DNA from: Hyphomonadaceae bacterium UBA1849
GTDB taxonomy: Bacteria > Pseudomonadota > Alphaproteobacteria > Caulobacterales > Hyphomonadaceae
Reading direction: 5' to 3'
Length of the DNA: 64,000 nt
Assembly: GCA_002338565.1 (NCBI GenBank)
Contig: DDIN01000008.1
Span: 1,245,567 to 1,309,566 of the forward strand
Part shown: positions 8,236-17,274 of the stretch, one piece after another
Layout: each line of letters begins with the position of its first letter
How positions within the stretch are numbered: position 1 is the stretch's first letter
Notes under the pieces: model-generated
Databases searched by the model: none
Told to the model about the DNA's origin: nothing
What the model saw: the letters and a program-made list of their open reading frames with translations, nothing else
Program-made: the position numbers and the translations under genes

Positions 8236-9579
8236 TTACTCGACCAGAGCGTCATAGACGGCCTCACGGCTCGCACCGCGCGGGTCAAACTGCGATTCAG
8301 GATCGCCTGCGAACAGCTGGATCATGCCGATGAAATAAAGGTCATTGGCAGGATCGATCCAGAACCATGTTCCGGCAGCACCGCCCCAGTAATATGTGCC
8401 AGGGCCTTGTCCTGTACCTGTGGCGGACGGGTCCATAACGATGCCGAAATCAAGACCGAAGCCATGGCCTTCAGCGCCTGTTGCGCGCCCCGCATTGCCG
8501 TTGGACCAAAGCTCCATATCCGGACCGAGAACGTTTGTGCGCATCAGCTCGACAGTGTCTTCGCGGATAATGCGGTGGCCATTCAGTTCGCCGCCATTGA
8601 GCATCATCTGACAGAAATTCTTATAGTCATCGAGTGTCGCGACGAGGCCGCCGCCACCGGATTCCATAGGTACCGTATCTTCACGGAAACGCGTTTCGAG
8701 CGTCGGGACAGTTACCAGTCGATCATATTCCGGACTGAAGGTGAAAACATCAGACAGGCGGTCATAATCGGCTTCCGGAACGAAGAAGCCGGTATCGTCC
8801 ATGCCAAGTGGTGTGAAGATGTTTTCGTCGAGGAATTCGCCAAAGCTCTGGCCTGAAAGCTTCTCTACAATGTAGCCCTGCACATCGACAGCGGCGCTGT
8901 AATACCAGTCATCGCCCGGCTGGAAGAGCAGGGGAACGTCAGCGATCGCATCAATGAAGGAATCCAGATCCGGCTCTCGCAGAATGCGGCGCTCGCGGAA
9001 GGCTTCATTCGCGATATCCGTGCCGCCCAGACCGTAAGCAAAACCTGCCTGATGGCTCATGACTTCGCGCATGGTTGGCGGGCGGTTCGCATCAACAAGA
9101 CGCGGTGTGCCGTCTTCATTCACGCCGTCCAGAACGCGAAGATTTTCAAATTCCGGAATGTAGTCAGTGACCGGATCGTCGAGGTCCCACAGGCCCTGTT
9201 CCCACAGCATCATCATGGCAACGCCGGTTATCGGCTTGGACATGGAGTAGATGCGGTAAATCGTATCTTCCTGAATCGGCGCGTTCGTTTGAGTTGAGGC
9301 GAGACCGAAGTAATTGCGTGCGATTTCTTCTTCGCCGGATACCAGAACATAAGACAGGCCGATGACTTCGCCGGATTCAACCGCCTGACGCATGGCGTCG
9401 TCCAGGTTTTGAAGGCCTTCTGCAGAGAAGCGGCTTTCATGGATTTCGGTTTGTTCAACAGCGGCTGGCGCGGATTCCGAACTTGTCGGATTACATGCGC
9501 CAAGCGCAAGCAGCGCGGCAAAACATGCGCCAGCGATCAGCTTTGGGCGCCGTAAGCCCGTCGTCTCGGTTGTGTTCAA
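8236..9579 (-). CDS. Serine hydrolase lipoprotein, class C beta-lactamase fold
   Basis: A 447-residue protein with start codon TTG at 9579, supported by GGGAGGAT five bases upstream. The lipobox is LGAC (Cys29). The SxxK catalytic motif is Ser112-Met-Ser-Lys115 in IYSMSKPITG, and Tyr227-Ser-Ala takes the place of the YxN motif. HGFGLDFGIV and YYWGGAAGTWFWID near the C-terminus fit the third motif region of the family. Such enzymes are esterases, peptidases or beta-lactamases, and the substrate cannot be told from sequence. It sits between the exported paralog array and a TetR gene, all on the minus strand, and may serve the same pathway. Confidence 0.85.
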   Translation of the reverse strand: MNTTETTGLRRPKLIAGACFAALLALGACNPTSSESAPAAVEQTEIHESRFSAEGLQNLDDAMRQAVESGEVIGLSYVLVSGEEEIARNYFGLASTQTNAPIQEDTIYRIYSMSKPITGVAMMMLWEQGLWDLDDPVTDYIPEFENLRVLDGVNEDGTPRLVDANRPPTMREVMSHQAGFAYGLGGTDIANEAFRERRILREPDLDSFIDAIADVPLLFQPGDDWYYSAAVDVQGYIVEKLSGQSFGEFLDENIFTPLGMDDTGFFVPEADYDRLSDVFTFSPEYDRLVTVPTLETRFREDTVPMESGGGGLVATLDDYKNFCQMMLNGGELNGHRIIREDTVELMRTNVLGPDMELWSNGNAGRATGAEGHGFGLDFGIVMDPSATGTGQGPGTYYWGGAAGTWFWIDPANDLYFIGMIQLFAGDPESQFDPRGASREAVYDALVE

Positions 9580-9663
9580 GGTATCCTCCCAGGATTATGT
9601 TCTCTCTTTAATAGAGTGAACTATGCATAATCGCGGGAGGTGTGCCAGTGATTTTAAACGCGC

Positions 9664-10311
9664 TCAGGCCGGTGTGGATTCAGCGCTGACTTTCTCCGGG
9701 GCTTTCGCTGGCGCCTTCACAAGATCGGAGAACATTTCAGTGACAGTATCGATGACCTGAAGTGTTTCAGCTTTCAGGTCTGTATCATGGTCTTTGAAGT
9801 TCATTCGGACATAGTGGTTGCCAGACATGAGCATGCCGGCAACGAGGCGCGGTGTTGTCACGCCTTCAAACGGCATGCCGAAATCTTTCGCCAGATGTTT
9901 GGTCAGAAGATCTTCATACTCGCCACGGATCGCGAGTGTCGCGCCCATAATAGTTGGCGTTGAATAGCTCATGCGAAGGTGGGACCGAAATGCCTCGGCG
10001 TCTTCCAGAAGCGTATCAACGGTTTCGGACATCCAGTTGCGCCAGAACGCAAATGTGCTTTGAGACGCGTCGCGCTTGCTGATCGCTTCTTCGAAAAGGC
10101 GCAGCCAGTATTCATCGCCTGCTTTTGCGAGATCCTGTTTGGTGCCGAAGTGACGGTAAAGTGTCTGAACGTGCAGGCCCGCTGCTTCCGCGACTTCTTC
10201 AAGTGTCGTGTTGTCGTAACCTTTGGTCAGAAACAGATGGCGGGCAGACCTGACGAGTTTCAGGCGCGTTTCCATTTTCCGTTTCGTTCGCAATGGAAAT
10301 TTCGTCGTCAT
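9664..10311 (-). CDS. TetR/AcrR family transcriptional regulator
   Basis: A 215-residue regulator. The N-terminal helix-turn-helix is clear: ARHLFLTKGYDNTTLEEVAE then GLHVQTLYRHFGTKQDL (about residues 22-61). The C-terminal ligand-binding half does not identify an inducer. I use ATG 10311; the frame stays open upstream and an ATG at 10380 is possible, but neither has a strong ribosome site. It lies upstream of the serine hydrolase and the secreted paralog array on the same strand, and is the obvious candidate for their repressor. Confidence 0.8.
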   Translation of the reverse strand: MTTKFPLRTKRKMETRLKLVRSARHLFLTKGYDNTTLEEVAEAAGLHVQTLYRHFGTKQDLAKAGDEYWLRLFEEAISKRDASQSTFAFWRNWMSETVDTLLEDAEAFRSHLRMSYSTPTIMGATLAIRGEYEDLLTKHLAKDFGMPFEGVTTPRLVAGMLMSGNHYVRMNFKDHDTDLKAETLQVIDTVTEMFSDLVKAPAKAPEKVSAESTPA

Positions 10312-10588
10312 GTCTTTCGTCCGTCTTTCTTTCTTGTCCCAGTTGGTTCGGGTTCGTTTTTTATAACGAGCCCGATACATTCCATACCGAGACTCAAGCA
10401 AGGCATATGATCACAGCATGTAAGTGATTAAAAGCTCGCAAACCTCATACTTTTATCGGATTTCGCTATAAAAAAACTTAAAAAATGCCCATCAACACTG
10501 TCGTTCTCACTTGGAACACAGATTTTCCGGGTGAGCTATGCAGGATTGTGTCGCACCTATGCAGGTCGTGCTGTGCGCAATTTTGCCA

Positions 10589-10749
10589 GAAAAAGAGGCG
10601 GTCGGAAACCGACCGCCTTCAGGTCTTCTGGGAAAGAAAAGACAGACTCTCAACCCTTGCACAGGGGAAAAAGAGACTGACCTCGGAGCGCCGGAAGCCG
10701 GCTCTCCTACGAGACGGCAATACAAGGGACTGCCGCGTCGTTTGTTTTG
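10589..10749 (-). ncRNA. Candidate structured small RNA with own promoter and terminator
   Basis: On the minus strand a promoter-like pair (10756-10783) is followed by about 160 bases that fold into successive hairpins: GACG-CGGCA/TTGCCGTC, then GGAGAGCCGG/CCGGCGCTCC, then an outer GGTC/GACC pair enclosing a CCCC/GGGT stem with pyrimidine-rich arms (CTCTTTTTCCCC and CTTTTCTTTCCC). It ends in GGCGGTCGG-TTT-CCGACCGCC (10597-10617) followed by TCTTTTT, a textbook intrinsic terminator. No reading frame here looks like a protein. I compared it by eye with 6S, SRP, RNase P and tmRNA hallmarks and found none. The CU-rich loops could pair with Shine-Dalgarno regions. Confidence 0.5.
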
Positions 10750-10755
10750 AGGCGG

Positions 10756-10783
10756 ATACTACACAGGCAGGCACCGCGCTCAA
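10756..10783 (-). promoter_or_regulatory. Predicted promoter of the small RNA
   Basis: Minus-strand TTGAGC (10778-10783) and TAGTAT (10756-10761) with a 16-base spacer. The implied transcript start is near 10749. Confidence 0.45.
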
Positions 10784-11055
10784 TTCTGTCGTGGAAGAGT
10801 TTGTCGCTGTTCGATTTATTCGAACGCGCCTTGCTGCACTCCCCCAAATGCAAGCCTCGTAAAACGGCCCCGTCAGGCGATTTCATGATAGGCTCACTAC
10901 ATCTTTAGTGCAGGCTATTAAACGCGTACAGTTTCGTGATCAACTCACTAATTGCAGAAAAAATACTAAAGCATGCCGCAGCGTAAGCGCTGACGCGTTT
11001 TCGAACGCCGCTGCACGATAAACGGGCGGTGCTTTGTTTCTGCGTTAAAGGGGGT
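10784..11055. other. Intergenic stretch without recognised gene
   Basis: Between the small RNA promoter and the end of the diguanylate cyclase gene I see no convincing coding frame and no strong hairpin. The few open frames here have no ribosome site. Confidence 0.5.
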
Positions 11056-11793
11056 TCAGGCGCGTGCTTTGTTCTTCAGACGCTTCTGAATGTACATGGC
11101 TTCGTCGGCGCGCTCGATGAAGTGCTCCGGTGTTTCACCGCGTTCCCAAACGGCGACGCCGCATGAGACATCGAGTGTCATGGCAGCGCTTGCTTCGCCA
11201 AATTCCATCTCTTTGAGGTCATCAGAAAAGAAACCGGCTTTCTGGGCGGCTTGCTCTTCTTCTGCGTTAAGAAGGAGTACAGCGAACTCGTCTCCGCCCA
11301 TACGGCCGACGAGGTCGGACTGGCGAACATGCTTCTTAATGATGGAGACAAAGGATTTCAGTGCCATGTCACCGGTCGAGTGACCGAGCGTGTCATTGAG
11401 CGCTTTAAAGTAATCCAGGTCCATATAGACGAGACAGACCGTCGTGCCGTAGCGCTCGCAGAAAGAAATCTGTTTTGCGAGCTCGCGCATGAAAGCGCGG
11501 CGGTTATATACCGGCAAAAGCGGGTCGTGGTCAGCAATGTCGCGTGCCTGATCCAGCGCAGCGTTTAGCGATTGGACGGTTTCGAGGAGATTCTGGCGCT
11601 CGGTCATAAGACCAACCAGCATGTGGAGCTGGTTCGGCGTGAGGTCATCTACCGACCAGCCGGACGCATTGAGAAATGTGTTGAGCGACGCGCGAACGGA
11701 ATCGGACGTGCGATCATTGTTTCCCCCGCCCGGATAGAGCTGGAGAACCTTTCCTGATGTCCAATTCTGATGACCCGAAGGCGTGTCAGACAT
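11056..11793 (-). CDS. GGDEF diguanylate cyclase
   Basis: A 245-residue cytoplasmic protein predicted to make cyclic di-GMP from two GTP. The active-site signature GGDEF is at residues 166-170 (RMGGDEFAVL). An inhibitory I-site RxxD, Arg157-Gln-Ser-Asp160, sits five residues before it, so product inhibition is expected. The first 80 residues contain no membrane segment; residues about 66-88 are probably a short helical linker feeding the cyclase. ATG 11793 has GAGGAA eight bases upstream. No known sensor domain is recognised in the N-terminus. Confidence 0.9.
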   Translation of the reverse strand: MSDTPSGHQNWTSGKVLQLYPGGGNNDRTSDSVRASLNTFLNASGWSVDDLTPNQLHMLVGLMTERQNLLETVQSLNAALDQARDIADHDPLLPVYNRRAFMRELAKQISFCERYGTTVCLVYMDLDYFKALNDTLGHSTGDMALKSFVSIIKKHVRQSDLVGRMGGDEFAVLLLNAEEEQAAQKAGFFSDDLKEMEFGEASAAMTLDVSCGVAVWERGETPEHFIERADEAMYIQKRLKNKARA

Positions 11794-11959
11794 TAAATCA
11801 TTCCTCGCAATTCTATTAAGAATGCGCTGAATGGCTTAGTGGACGGTTAACGATAGGCGATTTTTTCTTTAAAAACCGGATGGAAACTGCGTAATTGCGG
11901 AGGGTCTTGCCAGCGGGAACAAAATCCATAAGTTGTCCCTTTGCTGGAGCACACCCGCT

Positions 11960-12451
11960 ATGACAACCACGCCTCAGGTTGGGATTATTATGGGCAGTCA
12001 GTCTGACTGGCCGGTTCTCTCCGCCGCTCATGACATGCTTGAATCCCTTGGTGTTGCACATGAGTGCAAGATCGTGTCTGCCCACCGTACGCCAGACCGT
12101 ATGTTTACCTATGCACGCGAAGCCGAGGCGCGCGGTATTCAGGTGATTATCGCCGGTGCAGGCGGGGCAGCCCACCTTCCAGGCATGGTCGCGGCGCTGA
12201 CCCATTTGCCAGTGTTTGGCGTTCCAATGGAAAGCAAAGCGCTCAAAGGCATGGATAGCCTTCTGTCGATTGTGCAGATGCCAAAAGGCGTTCCCGTTGG
12301 CACGCTCGCCATTGGCGGGGCAGGCGCAGCGAACGCTGCTTTGCTGGCGGCGTCTGTTGTCGCGCTTCATGATGAAGACGTACGTGCACGCCTGATTGCG
12401 TTCCGCGAAGAGCAAAGCGCCGCGGTGACAGAGGAACCGGTAGACCAATGA
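11960..12451 (+). CDS. purE: N5-carboxyaminoimidazole ribonucleotide mutase PurE
   Basis: A 163-residue class I PurE, catalysing rearrangement of N5-CAIR to CAIR in purine synthesis. GIIMGSQSDWPV at the N-terminus and SAHRTPDRM carry the conserved Ser, Asp and His; AGAGGAAHLPGMVAA is the nucleotide-binding loop. ATG 11960 fits the family N-terminus better than the upstream in-frame codon at 11933. It overlaps purK by ATGA, the usual bacterial pairing, so the two enzymes are made together. Confidence 0.95.
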   Translation: MTTTPQVGIIMGSQSDWPVLSAAHDMLESLGVAHECKIVSAHRTPDRMFTYAREAEARGIQVIIAGAGGAAHLPGMVAALTHLPVFGVPMESKALKGMDSLLSIVQMPKGVPVGTLAIGGAGAANAALLAASVVALHDEDVRARLIAFREEQSAAVTEEPVDQ

Positions 12452-13512
12452 CACCTTTACCCGTCGGCTCGGTGATTGGAATTCTGGGCGACGGTCAGCT
12501 TGGCCGGATGCTTGCCACCGAGGCGGCCCGGCTCGGCTTTGATGTTGTTGTGTTTGGACAGGATGAGGATAGTCCTGCGCGACGTGTCGCGTCACATTCG
12601 ATTATCGCAGACTACACTGATCGTGACGCGCTTGCGGAGTTATCTGTCCGTTGCGATCTGATCACGCTGGAATTTGAGAACGTGCCTGTTGAGGCGCTGC
12701 AAATCCTTGAGGACATGGGCGTTACCGTTTGCCCGGGCCAGACCTCTCTGAAAATCTGTCAGGATCGCCATCTGGAGAAATCCTTCTCGCGTGATGCGGG
12801 CGTCATGACGGCTGATTATCACGTCGTGAACAGCGTTGATGAGGCAATGACGGCGTTCGAGGCGCTCGGCGGAAACGGCATTCTGAAAACACGCCGCGAC
12901 GGATATGACGGGCACGGCCAACGTCGGCTGAAGCCTGAAGACAGTCCGGTTCAGGCGTTTGAAGATTTGCGTGAAGCGCCATGCGTGTTCGAGGCGCTCG
13001 TGCCTTTCGCTGGAGAAATGTCTGTCATCGTGGCGCGCCGCGCTGATGGTGAAATGGCTACGTTTGAGCCTGCCGAGAATATTCATAAGAACGGTATTCT
13101 CCACATCTCACGTGCGCCTTCGCGTTATGCCGAAGAGACAAAACAGGCTGCTATCGAGGCGGCAAAAAATCTCGCAGAGGCGCTCGGCCATGTGGGTGTC
13201 ATGGCGTGTGAGTTCTTCGTTCTGGAGTCGGGCGAGATCCTTCTCAATGAGATCGCGCCGCGCGTCCATAATTCAGGGCATTGGACACCTGAAGCCTGTA
13301 TCACCGGTCAGTTCGAGCAGCATATTCGCGCCATTGCGGGCTGGCCGCTTGGTAGTACAGACCGTCTCATGGATGTTGAGATGGAGAATCTGCTCGGTGA
13401 CGACGTGATGAAGGCTCATGGATCAGCTGGTCCGGGCGATATGATCACGCTCTATGGCAAGCGCGAAATGCGCGCCGGCCGAAAAATGGGCCACATTGTC
13501 CGGAAGCTTTAA
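12448..13512 (+). CDS. purK: N5-carboxyaminoimidazole ribonucleotide synthase PurK
   Basis: A 354-residue ATP-grasp enzyme converting AIR, bicarbonate and ATP to N5-CAIR. The N-terminal IGILGDGQLGRMLATEA motif is diagnostic; KTRRDGYDGHGQ is the ATP-binding loop, and EIAPRVHNSGHWT with FEQHIRAIAGWPLG forms the catalytic end. Its length is normal. The stop codon shares bases with the stop of the convergent oxygenase gene, so the two transcription units collide here. Confidence 0.95.
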   Translation: MTPLPVGSVIGILGDGQLGRMLATEAARLGFDVVVFGQDEDSPARRVASHSIIADYTDRDALAELSVRCDLITLEFENVPVEALQILEDMGVTVCPGQTSLKICQDRHLEKSFSRDAGVMTADYHVVNSVDEAMTAFEALGGNGILKTRRDGYDGHGQRRLKPEDSPVQAFEDLREAPCVFEALVPFAGEMSVIVARRADGEMATFEPAENIHKNGILHISRAPSRYAEETKQAAIEAAKNLAEALGHVGVMACEFFVLESGEILLNEIAPRVHNSGHWTPEACITGQFEQHIRAIAGWPLGSTDRLMDVEMENLLGDDVMKAHGSAGPGDMITLYGKREMRAGRKMGHIVRKL

Positions 13513-14372
13513 AGCTTCGAGAATCCAGGGTCTTCAAACATCGGGCCCCAGCCGCGTTCTCTGAACCATTTGGTGATGATGTACTTCTCACCCTGACGCG
13601 GCTTCATGCCATGATGCAAGGTGAAAGGGTTCACGCTGCCATCAGCGTTGAGGTTGTTCCAGATCACGGCCATGCCCTGTTTCGGGCGCAACAGTTTTTC
13701 GAGCCTCGGGAACCGCGTTTCGCCACCTTCGGGCGTAGAATTCAGGTAAATCATGAAAGTCCACGTGCGCTGACCGCGCTCAGCAGTATTGGGCAGGTGT
13801 TCTGCTGCGCCCGGTTCGAAATAATCGGTGTGGGATTTGAACTCCTGGCCCACTTCATATTTTTGGCCTTGTATTGCTTCCGAATAACTCCAGTGAATTC
13901 CGAGTGCAGCGGATATCCTGCGGTTGAGATCAAGAACGAACGGATCTGGCTGAAGTCCCAGAGTGCAGGTCGATGAGGTTCGGACGCGAGTATCAACGTG
14001 TGTGCGGGTCTCGCCTCGTGTGTCCGTGACAGTTGACGGTTTCAGATTCCGGTCGATGCATTCAATTGTCTTTTGGCAGTCATCACCCGAAAGAAAGTTC
14101 TCCCAGGTGAAGACCTGTGCGTTCGGGGTGGGTAGTCTTTCCAGTCCTGGCTTGCGGTCCATTTGCTGCGTCAGGCGGCAGTTCGAAAGAGCCTGATAAT
14201 TGATCGCGTCAGTCTCAGCTTCATAAGCTTCGCTGAATATCGCCTTTATTTCATGCTCTGGCATCCCGTGCTTCCGCAATTCTGCGGCGAGTACTTTGGG
14301 GGAATGTCCGCGGTGCAAATTGCTCCAGACCCAGTTTCTGGAATAGTCTCTCTGTTGTTGTGTCAAAGACAT
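13509..14372 (-). CDS. 2OG-Fe(II) oxygenase, prolyl 4-hydroxylase type (copy A)
   Basis: A 287-residue protein with a C-terminal double-stranded beta-helix oxygenase domain. The iron ligands are visible as HTD in FKSHTDYFEP and the distal His in FTLHHGMKP; KYIITKWFRER contains the lysine expected to bind 2-oxoglutarate. QVFTWENFLSGDDCQKTIE opens the P4Hc domain. Residues 1-80 are a helical N-terminus shared with copy B. ATG 14372 is preferred over an upstream in-frame codon at 14414. Substrates could be proline or another residue in a peptide; the sequence does not say. Its last 103 bases are identical to those of copy B. Confidence 0.85.
   Translation of the reverse strand: MSLTQQQRDYSRNWVWSNLHRGHSPKVLAAELRKHGMPEHEIKAIFSEAYEAETDAINYQALSNCRLTQQMDRKPGLERLPTPNAQVFTWENFLSGDDCQKTIECIDRNLKPSTVTDTRGETRTHVDTRVRTSSTCTLGLQPDPFVLDLNRRISAALGIHWSYSEAIQGQKYEVGQEFKSHTDYFEPGAAEHLPNTAERGQRTWTFMIYLNSTPEGGETRFPRLEKLLRPKQGMAVIWNNLNADGSVNPFTLHHGMKPRQGEKYIITKWFRERGWGPMFEDPGFSKL
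13511..13613 (+). repeat. 103-bp identical 3' end shared by oxygenase copies A and B
   Basis: Bases 13511-13613 are identical, as far as I can read, to 14529-14631, including synonymous positions. Beyond this the two genes diverge quickly. This points to a recent gene-conversion tract or selection on the 3' ends. Confidence 0.85.
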
Positions 14373-14526
14373 TTCTGTCCCAATCCGGCTGTATGACGTT
14401 ACTGTGGGCTGCACATCATCTATTTATGTACAGAATGGCATTTCGCACTGATATTCATCGAACTACACTTGATACGTAAGCCGTGCAGAAGCAGGCATAA
14501 CGTTTCTGGTCCGAAGCTTGGCGAAA

Positions 14527-15366
14527 TCAAAGCTTCGAGAATCCAGGGTCTTCAAACATCGGGCCCCAGCCGCGTTCTCTGAACCATTTGGTGATGATGT
14601 ACTTCTCACCCTGACGCGGCTTCATGCCATGGTGCAGGGTGAAAGGGTTCACGCTCCCATCAGCATTGAGGTTGTTCCAGATGACGGCCATGCCCTGTTT
14701 TGGACGGAACAGTTTTTCCAGTCTCGGAAACCGCGTCGCGCCGCCTTCCGGTGTGGAATTCAGGTAAATCATGAAGGTCCAGGTACGCTGGCCGCGTTCT
14801 GCCGTATTCGGTTCAAACTCTTTGGTTCTCGGTTCGAAATAATCGGTGTGAGATTTGAATTCCTGACCGACCTCGTATTTCTGACCCTGCGTTGGTTCCG
14901 AATAACTCCAGTGAATGCCAATTCCTTCGGCGATCTTACGATCGAGCATGAAGACATGCGGATTAGCAATATCGCCCAGATCGCAGGTGGATGACGTACG
15001 GACATATTTGTCGCCGCGCGTATCAGTCACTTCTGACGGACGCAAATGCTGGTTGATGACGTCGATCGTCTTCTCGCACTCGTCCGGTGTCAGGAAGTTT
15101 TCCCAGCTGAAGACCTGCGCTTTACGGGATGCGATTTTCTTCAGTCCAGCTGTTTCTGTGAACTTCTTTGTGATCGCGCAATTGGCGAGCGCTTCATAGT
15201 CGACCGGAGCTGTGGGTTCGAGCGCGCGGTCAAAAACGCTGACAATCTCGCTATCTGGCACAAGCTGTTTGGCCATCTCTGCTTTTAGCATGGACGGAGA
15301 AACTCCGCGATGGAGGTTTGTCCAGACCCAGCTGGTCCACTCATTAAGCTTGGCTTCTGTAAGCAT
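14527..15366 (-). CDS. 2OG-Fe(II) oxygenase, prolyl 4-hydroxylase type (copy B)
   Basis: A 279-residue tandem paralogue of copy A with the same order of parts: helical N-terminus (NEWTSWVWTNLHRGVSPSML), P4Hc start QVFSWENFLTPDECEK, iron ligands in SHTDYFEP and LHHG, and the 2OG-binding KYIITKWFRER. ATG 15366 follows GAGGCAAT. The central segment (TRTKEFEPNTAERGQRTW) differs from copy A, while the C-terminal 60 residues are practically identical. The two are 154 bases apart on the same strand and may be cotranscribed. Confidence 0.85.
   Translation of the reverse strand: MLTEAKLNEWTSWVWTNLHRGVSPSMLKAEMAKQLVPDSEIVSVFDRALEPTAPVDYEALANCAITKKFTETAGLKKIASRKAQVFSWENFLTPDECEKTIDVINQHLRPSEVTDTRGDKYVRTSSTCDLGDIANPHVFMLDRKIAEGIGIHWSYSEPTQGQKYEVGQEFKSHTDYFEPRTKEFEPNTAERGQRTWTFMIYLNSTPEGGATRFPRLEKLFRPKQGMAVIWNNLNADGSVNPFTLHHGMKPRQGEKYIITKWFRERGWGPMFEDPGFSKL
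14529..14631 (+). repeat. Second copy of the 103-bp identical tract
   Basis: Direct repeat partner of 13511-13613, in the same orientation, 1018 bases away. It covers the stop codon and the C-terminal part of oxygenase copy B. Confidence 0.85.
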
Positions 15367-15563
15367 ATTGCCTCGTACAGTGCTTGTTCGGCTTCGTTAT
15401 GGCCGATGCGCCGGTCAAAATGCAACTGACTCTACACACGAGTGAGACGGGGCATTATCTCCGATGTTCGTCAGGCGCAAACTTATGCCTCAATGACTGG
15501 ACAAACGCCTTTGGTCTTGAAAGAAGAGCGCGTGAATTTTTCTCCTATGGGTAAAAAAGACTT

Positions 15564-16964
15564 ATGACTGGCAAAACGCTCTACGACAAAATCTGGGATG
15601 CACATCTGGTGGATGAAACTCCGGATGGTGACGCGCTGCTATTCATCGATCTTCACCTTATCCACGAGGTGACGACGCCTCAGGCATTTGCCGGCCTCAA
15701 ATCTGCTGGCCGTGCGGTGCGCCGTCCTGACCTGACGCTCGCTGTCGCGGACCACAACACGCCGACAGAAAATCAGGCGGCAGGCATTGATGGCGTCACA
15801 GACCCGGAAGCGAAGAACCAGCTCGCAACGCTTTCACGCAATGTGAAAGAGTATGGCATCGAGTTCTTCCCCATGGGCGATATCCGTAATGGTATTGTGC
15901 ACGTCGTCGGGCCGGAGCAGGGGCGTACCCAGCCGGGCCTCACGATCGTTTGCGGTGACAGTCATACCTCCACTCATGGCGCATTTGGTGCGCTGGCGCA
16001 CGGCATTGGGACATCCGAAGTTGAGCATGTTCTGGCGACCCAGACTCTGCGCGCTCGCAAGATGAAGAATCTGGCTGTGCGCGTGAATGGCGAGCTTCAG
16101 GAAGGTGTGACCGCGAAAGATATCGCGCTTCACCTGATTGGAATGATCGGTACAGCGGGTGGCACAGGCTGCGTTATTGAGTTCATGGGTGACGCAATCC
16201 GCGGCCTCGATATGGAAGGCCGTATGACCCTCTGTAACCTCTCGATCGAAGGCGGTGCACGTGCCGGCCTCGTGGCGCCAGATGAGGTCACGTTTGAATA
16301 TATGAAGGGTCGTCCTGCTGCGCCTAAAGGCGGTGCCTGGGAAATGGCGCTTGCGCACTGGAAAACGCTATTCTCTGATGATGATGCTCAATGGGATCAT
16401 GTGATCGAGATTAATGCGGCCGATATCCCGCCAACTGTCACCTGGGGAACAAGCCCTGAGCAAGCTCTGCCTCTGTCTGCGAGCATTCCTGCGCCGGAAG
16501 AGTTTGATGATCCGGTGAAGAAAGAAGCAGCGACCCGCGCGATCAAATATATGGGTCTCACACCGGGTGAGCCGATTGCGGGCCTGAAGATTGACCGCGT
16601 CTTTATTGGCTCCTGTACAAACTCCCGCCTTGCAGACCTTCGGGCAGCGGCGAAGGAAGTTGAAGGCAACCGAGTTGCTGACGGCGTCCGCGCTATGGTT
16701 GTTCCGGGTTCAGGTCTCGTGCGCGCAGCAGCCGAAGAAGAAGGTCTCGACGAAATCTTCAAAGCGGCTGGCTTTGAATGGCGTGAGCCGGGCTGTTCCA
16801 TGTGTCTTGGTATGAACCCGGATACGCTGGAGCCGGGTGAGCGCTGTGCGTCGACTTCCAACCGGAATTTCGAGGGTCGTCAGGGTCGTGATGGCCGTAC
16901 GCACCTTGTCAGCCCGCGCATTGCGGCGCGCGCGGCTCTCTCCGGAACACTCGGCGGAGAATAA
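15564..16964 (+). CDS. leuC: 3-isopropylmalate dehydratase large subunit
   Basis: A 466-residue LeuC, the [4Fe-4S] subunit isomerising 2- to 3-isopropylmalate in leucine synthesis. Cluster ligands are Cys351 (GSCTNSRL), Cys411 and Cys414 (CSMCLGM). VCGDSHTSTHGAFGALAHGI is the aconitase-type substrate motif. Length and motifs are normal. The partner leuD is not next to it: a small acidic gene and a response regulator follow, so leuD must lie elsewhere. The stop codon sits inside a GGCGGAGA/TCTCCGCC stem (16953-16974). Confidence 0.95.
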   Translation: MTGKTLYDKIWDAHLVDETPDGDALLFIDLHLIHEVTTPQAFAGLKSAGRAVRRPDLTLAVADHNTPTENQAAGIDGVTDPEAKNQLATLSRNVKEYGIEFFPMGDIRNGIVHVVGPEQGRTQPGLTIVCGDSHTSTHGAFGALAHGIGTSEVEHVLATQTLRARKMKNLAVRVNGELQEGVTAKDIALHLIGMIGTAGGTGCVIEFMGDAIRGLDMEGRMTLCNLSIEGGARAGLVAPDEVTFEYMKGRPAAPKGGAWEMALAHWKTLFSDDDAQWDHVIEINAADIPPTVTWGTSPEQALPLSASIPAPEEFDDPVKKEAATRAIKYMGLTPGEPIAGLKIDRVFIGSCTNSRLADLRAAAKEVEGNRVADGVRAMVVPGSGLVRAAAEEEGLDEIFKAAGFEWREPGCSMCLGMNPDTLEPGERCASTSNRNFEGRQGRDGRTHLVSPRIAARAALSGTLGGE

Positions 16965-17046
16965 CCTCTCCGCCAGCCATTTCTGTTCTTTCGCAACGCC
17001 GCGAACGCATCCATGATTCCTGATGTGAAATCATTGGAGCGCCCTC

Positions 17047-17274
17047 ATGTCTGATACAAAGAACTGGTCACCATCCTACACGGCTTGGAAGCTGATGGAG
17101 ACGATTCTGGAAGGCAAAAATCTGAAGCCGACTGATCTCGGTAAAGAGCTGCTTCTGGACCTCTACTCGGACTGCGTGAACTCGGTCGCGGGTGATTACG
17201 TCGCCGATATCGAAGATATCGACCATGAACTCGAGGCCGAGGACTTCGAAGACGATCTCGACGAGGACGATTAA
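17047..17274 (+). CDS. Small acidic hypothetical protein
   Basis: A 75-residue protein starting at ATG 17047 behind TTGGAG. The N-terminal half is helical (PSYTAWKLMETILEGKNL) and the last 20 residues are almost all Asp/Glu. It sits 82 bases after leuC. I do not recognise a family; the acidic tail suggests a protein- or nucleic-acid-mimic interaction, which is a guess. An inverted repeat AACTACAC/GTGTAGTT (17283-17304) follows the stop. Confidence 0.65.
   Translation: MSDTKNWSPSYTAWKLMETILEGKNLKPTDLGKELLLDLYSDCVNSVAGDYVADIEDIDHELEAEDFEDDLDEDD

Noticed and set aside
10485..10862. 125-codon plus-strand frame in the intergenic stretch
   Set aside because: Composition looks random, no ribosome site is seen, and the interval is better explained by a minus-strand structured RNA with terminator.
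11816..12595. Long minus-strand frame of 259 codons
   Set aside because: It lies antisense over purE and the start of purK, which have clear enzyme motifs. No ribosome site or family motif supports it.
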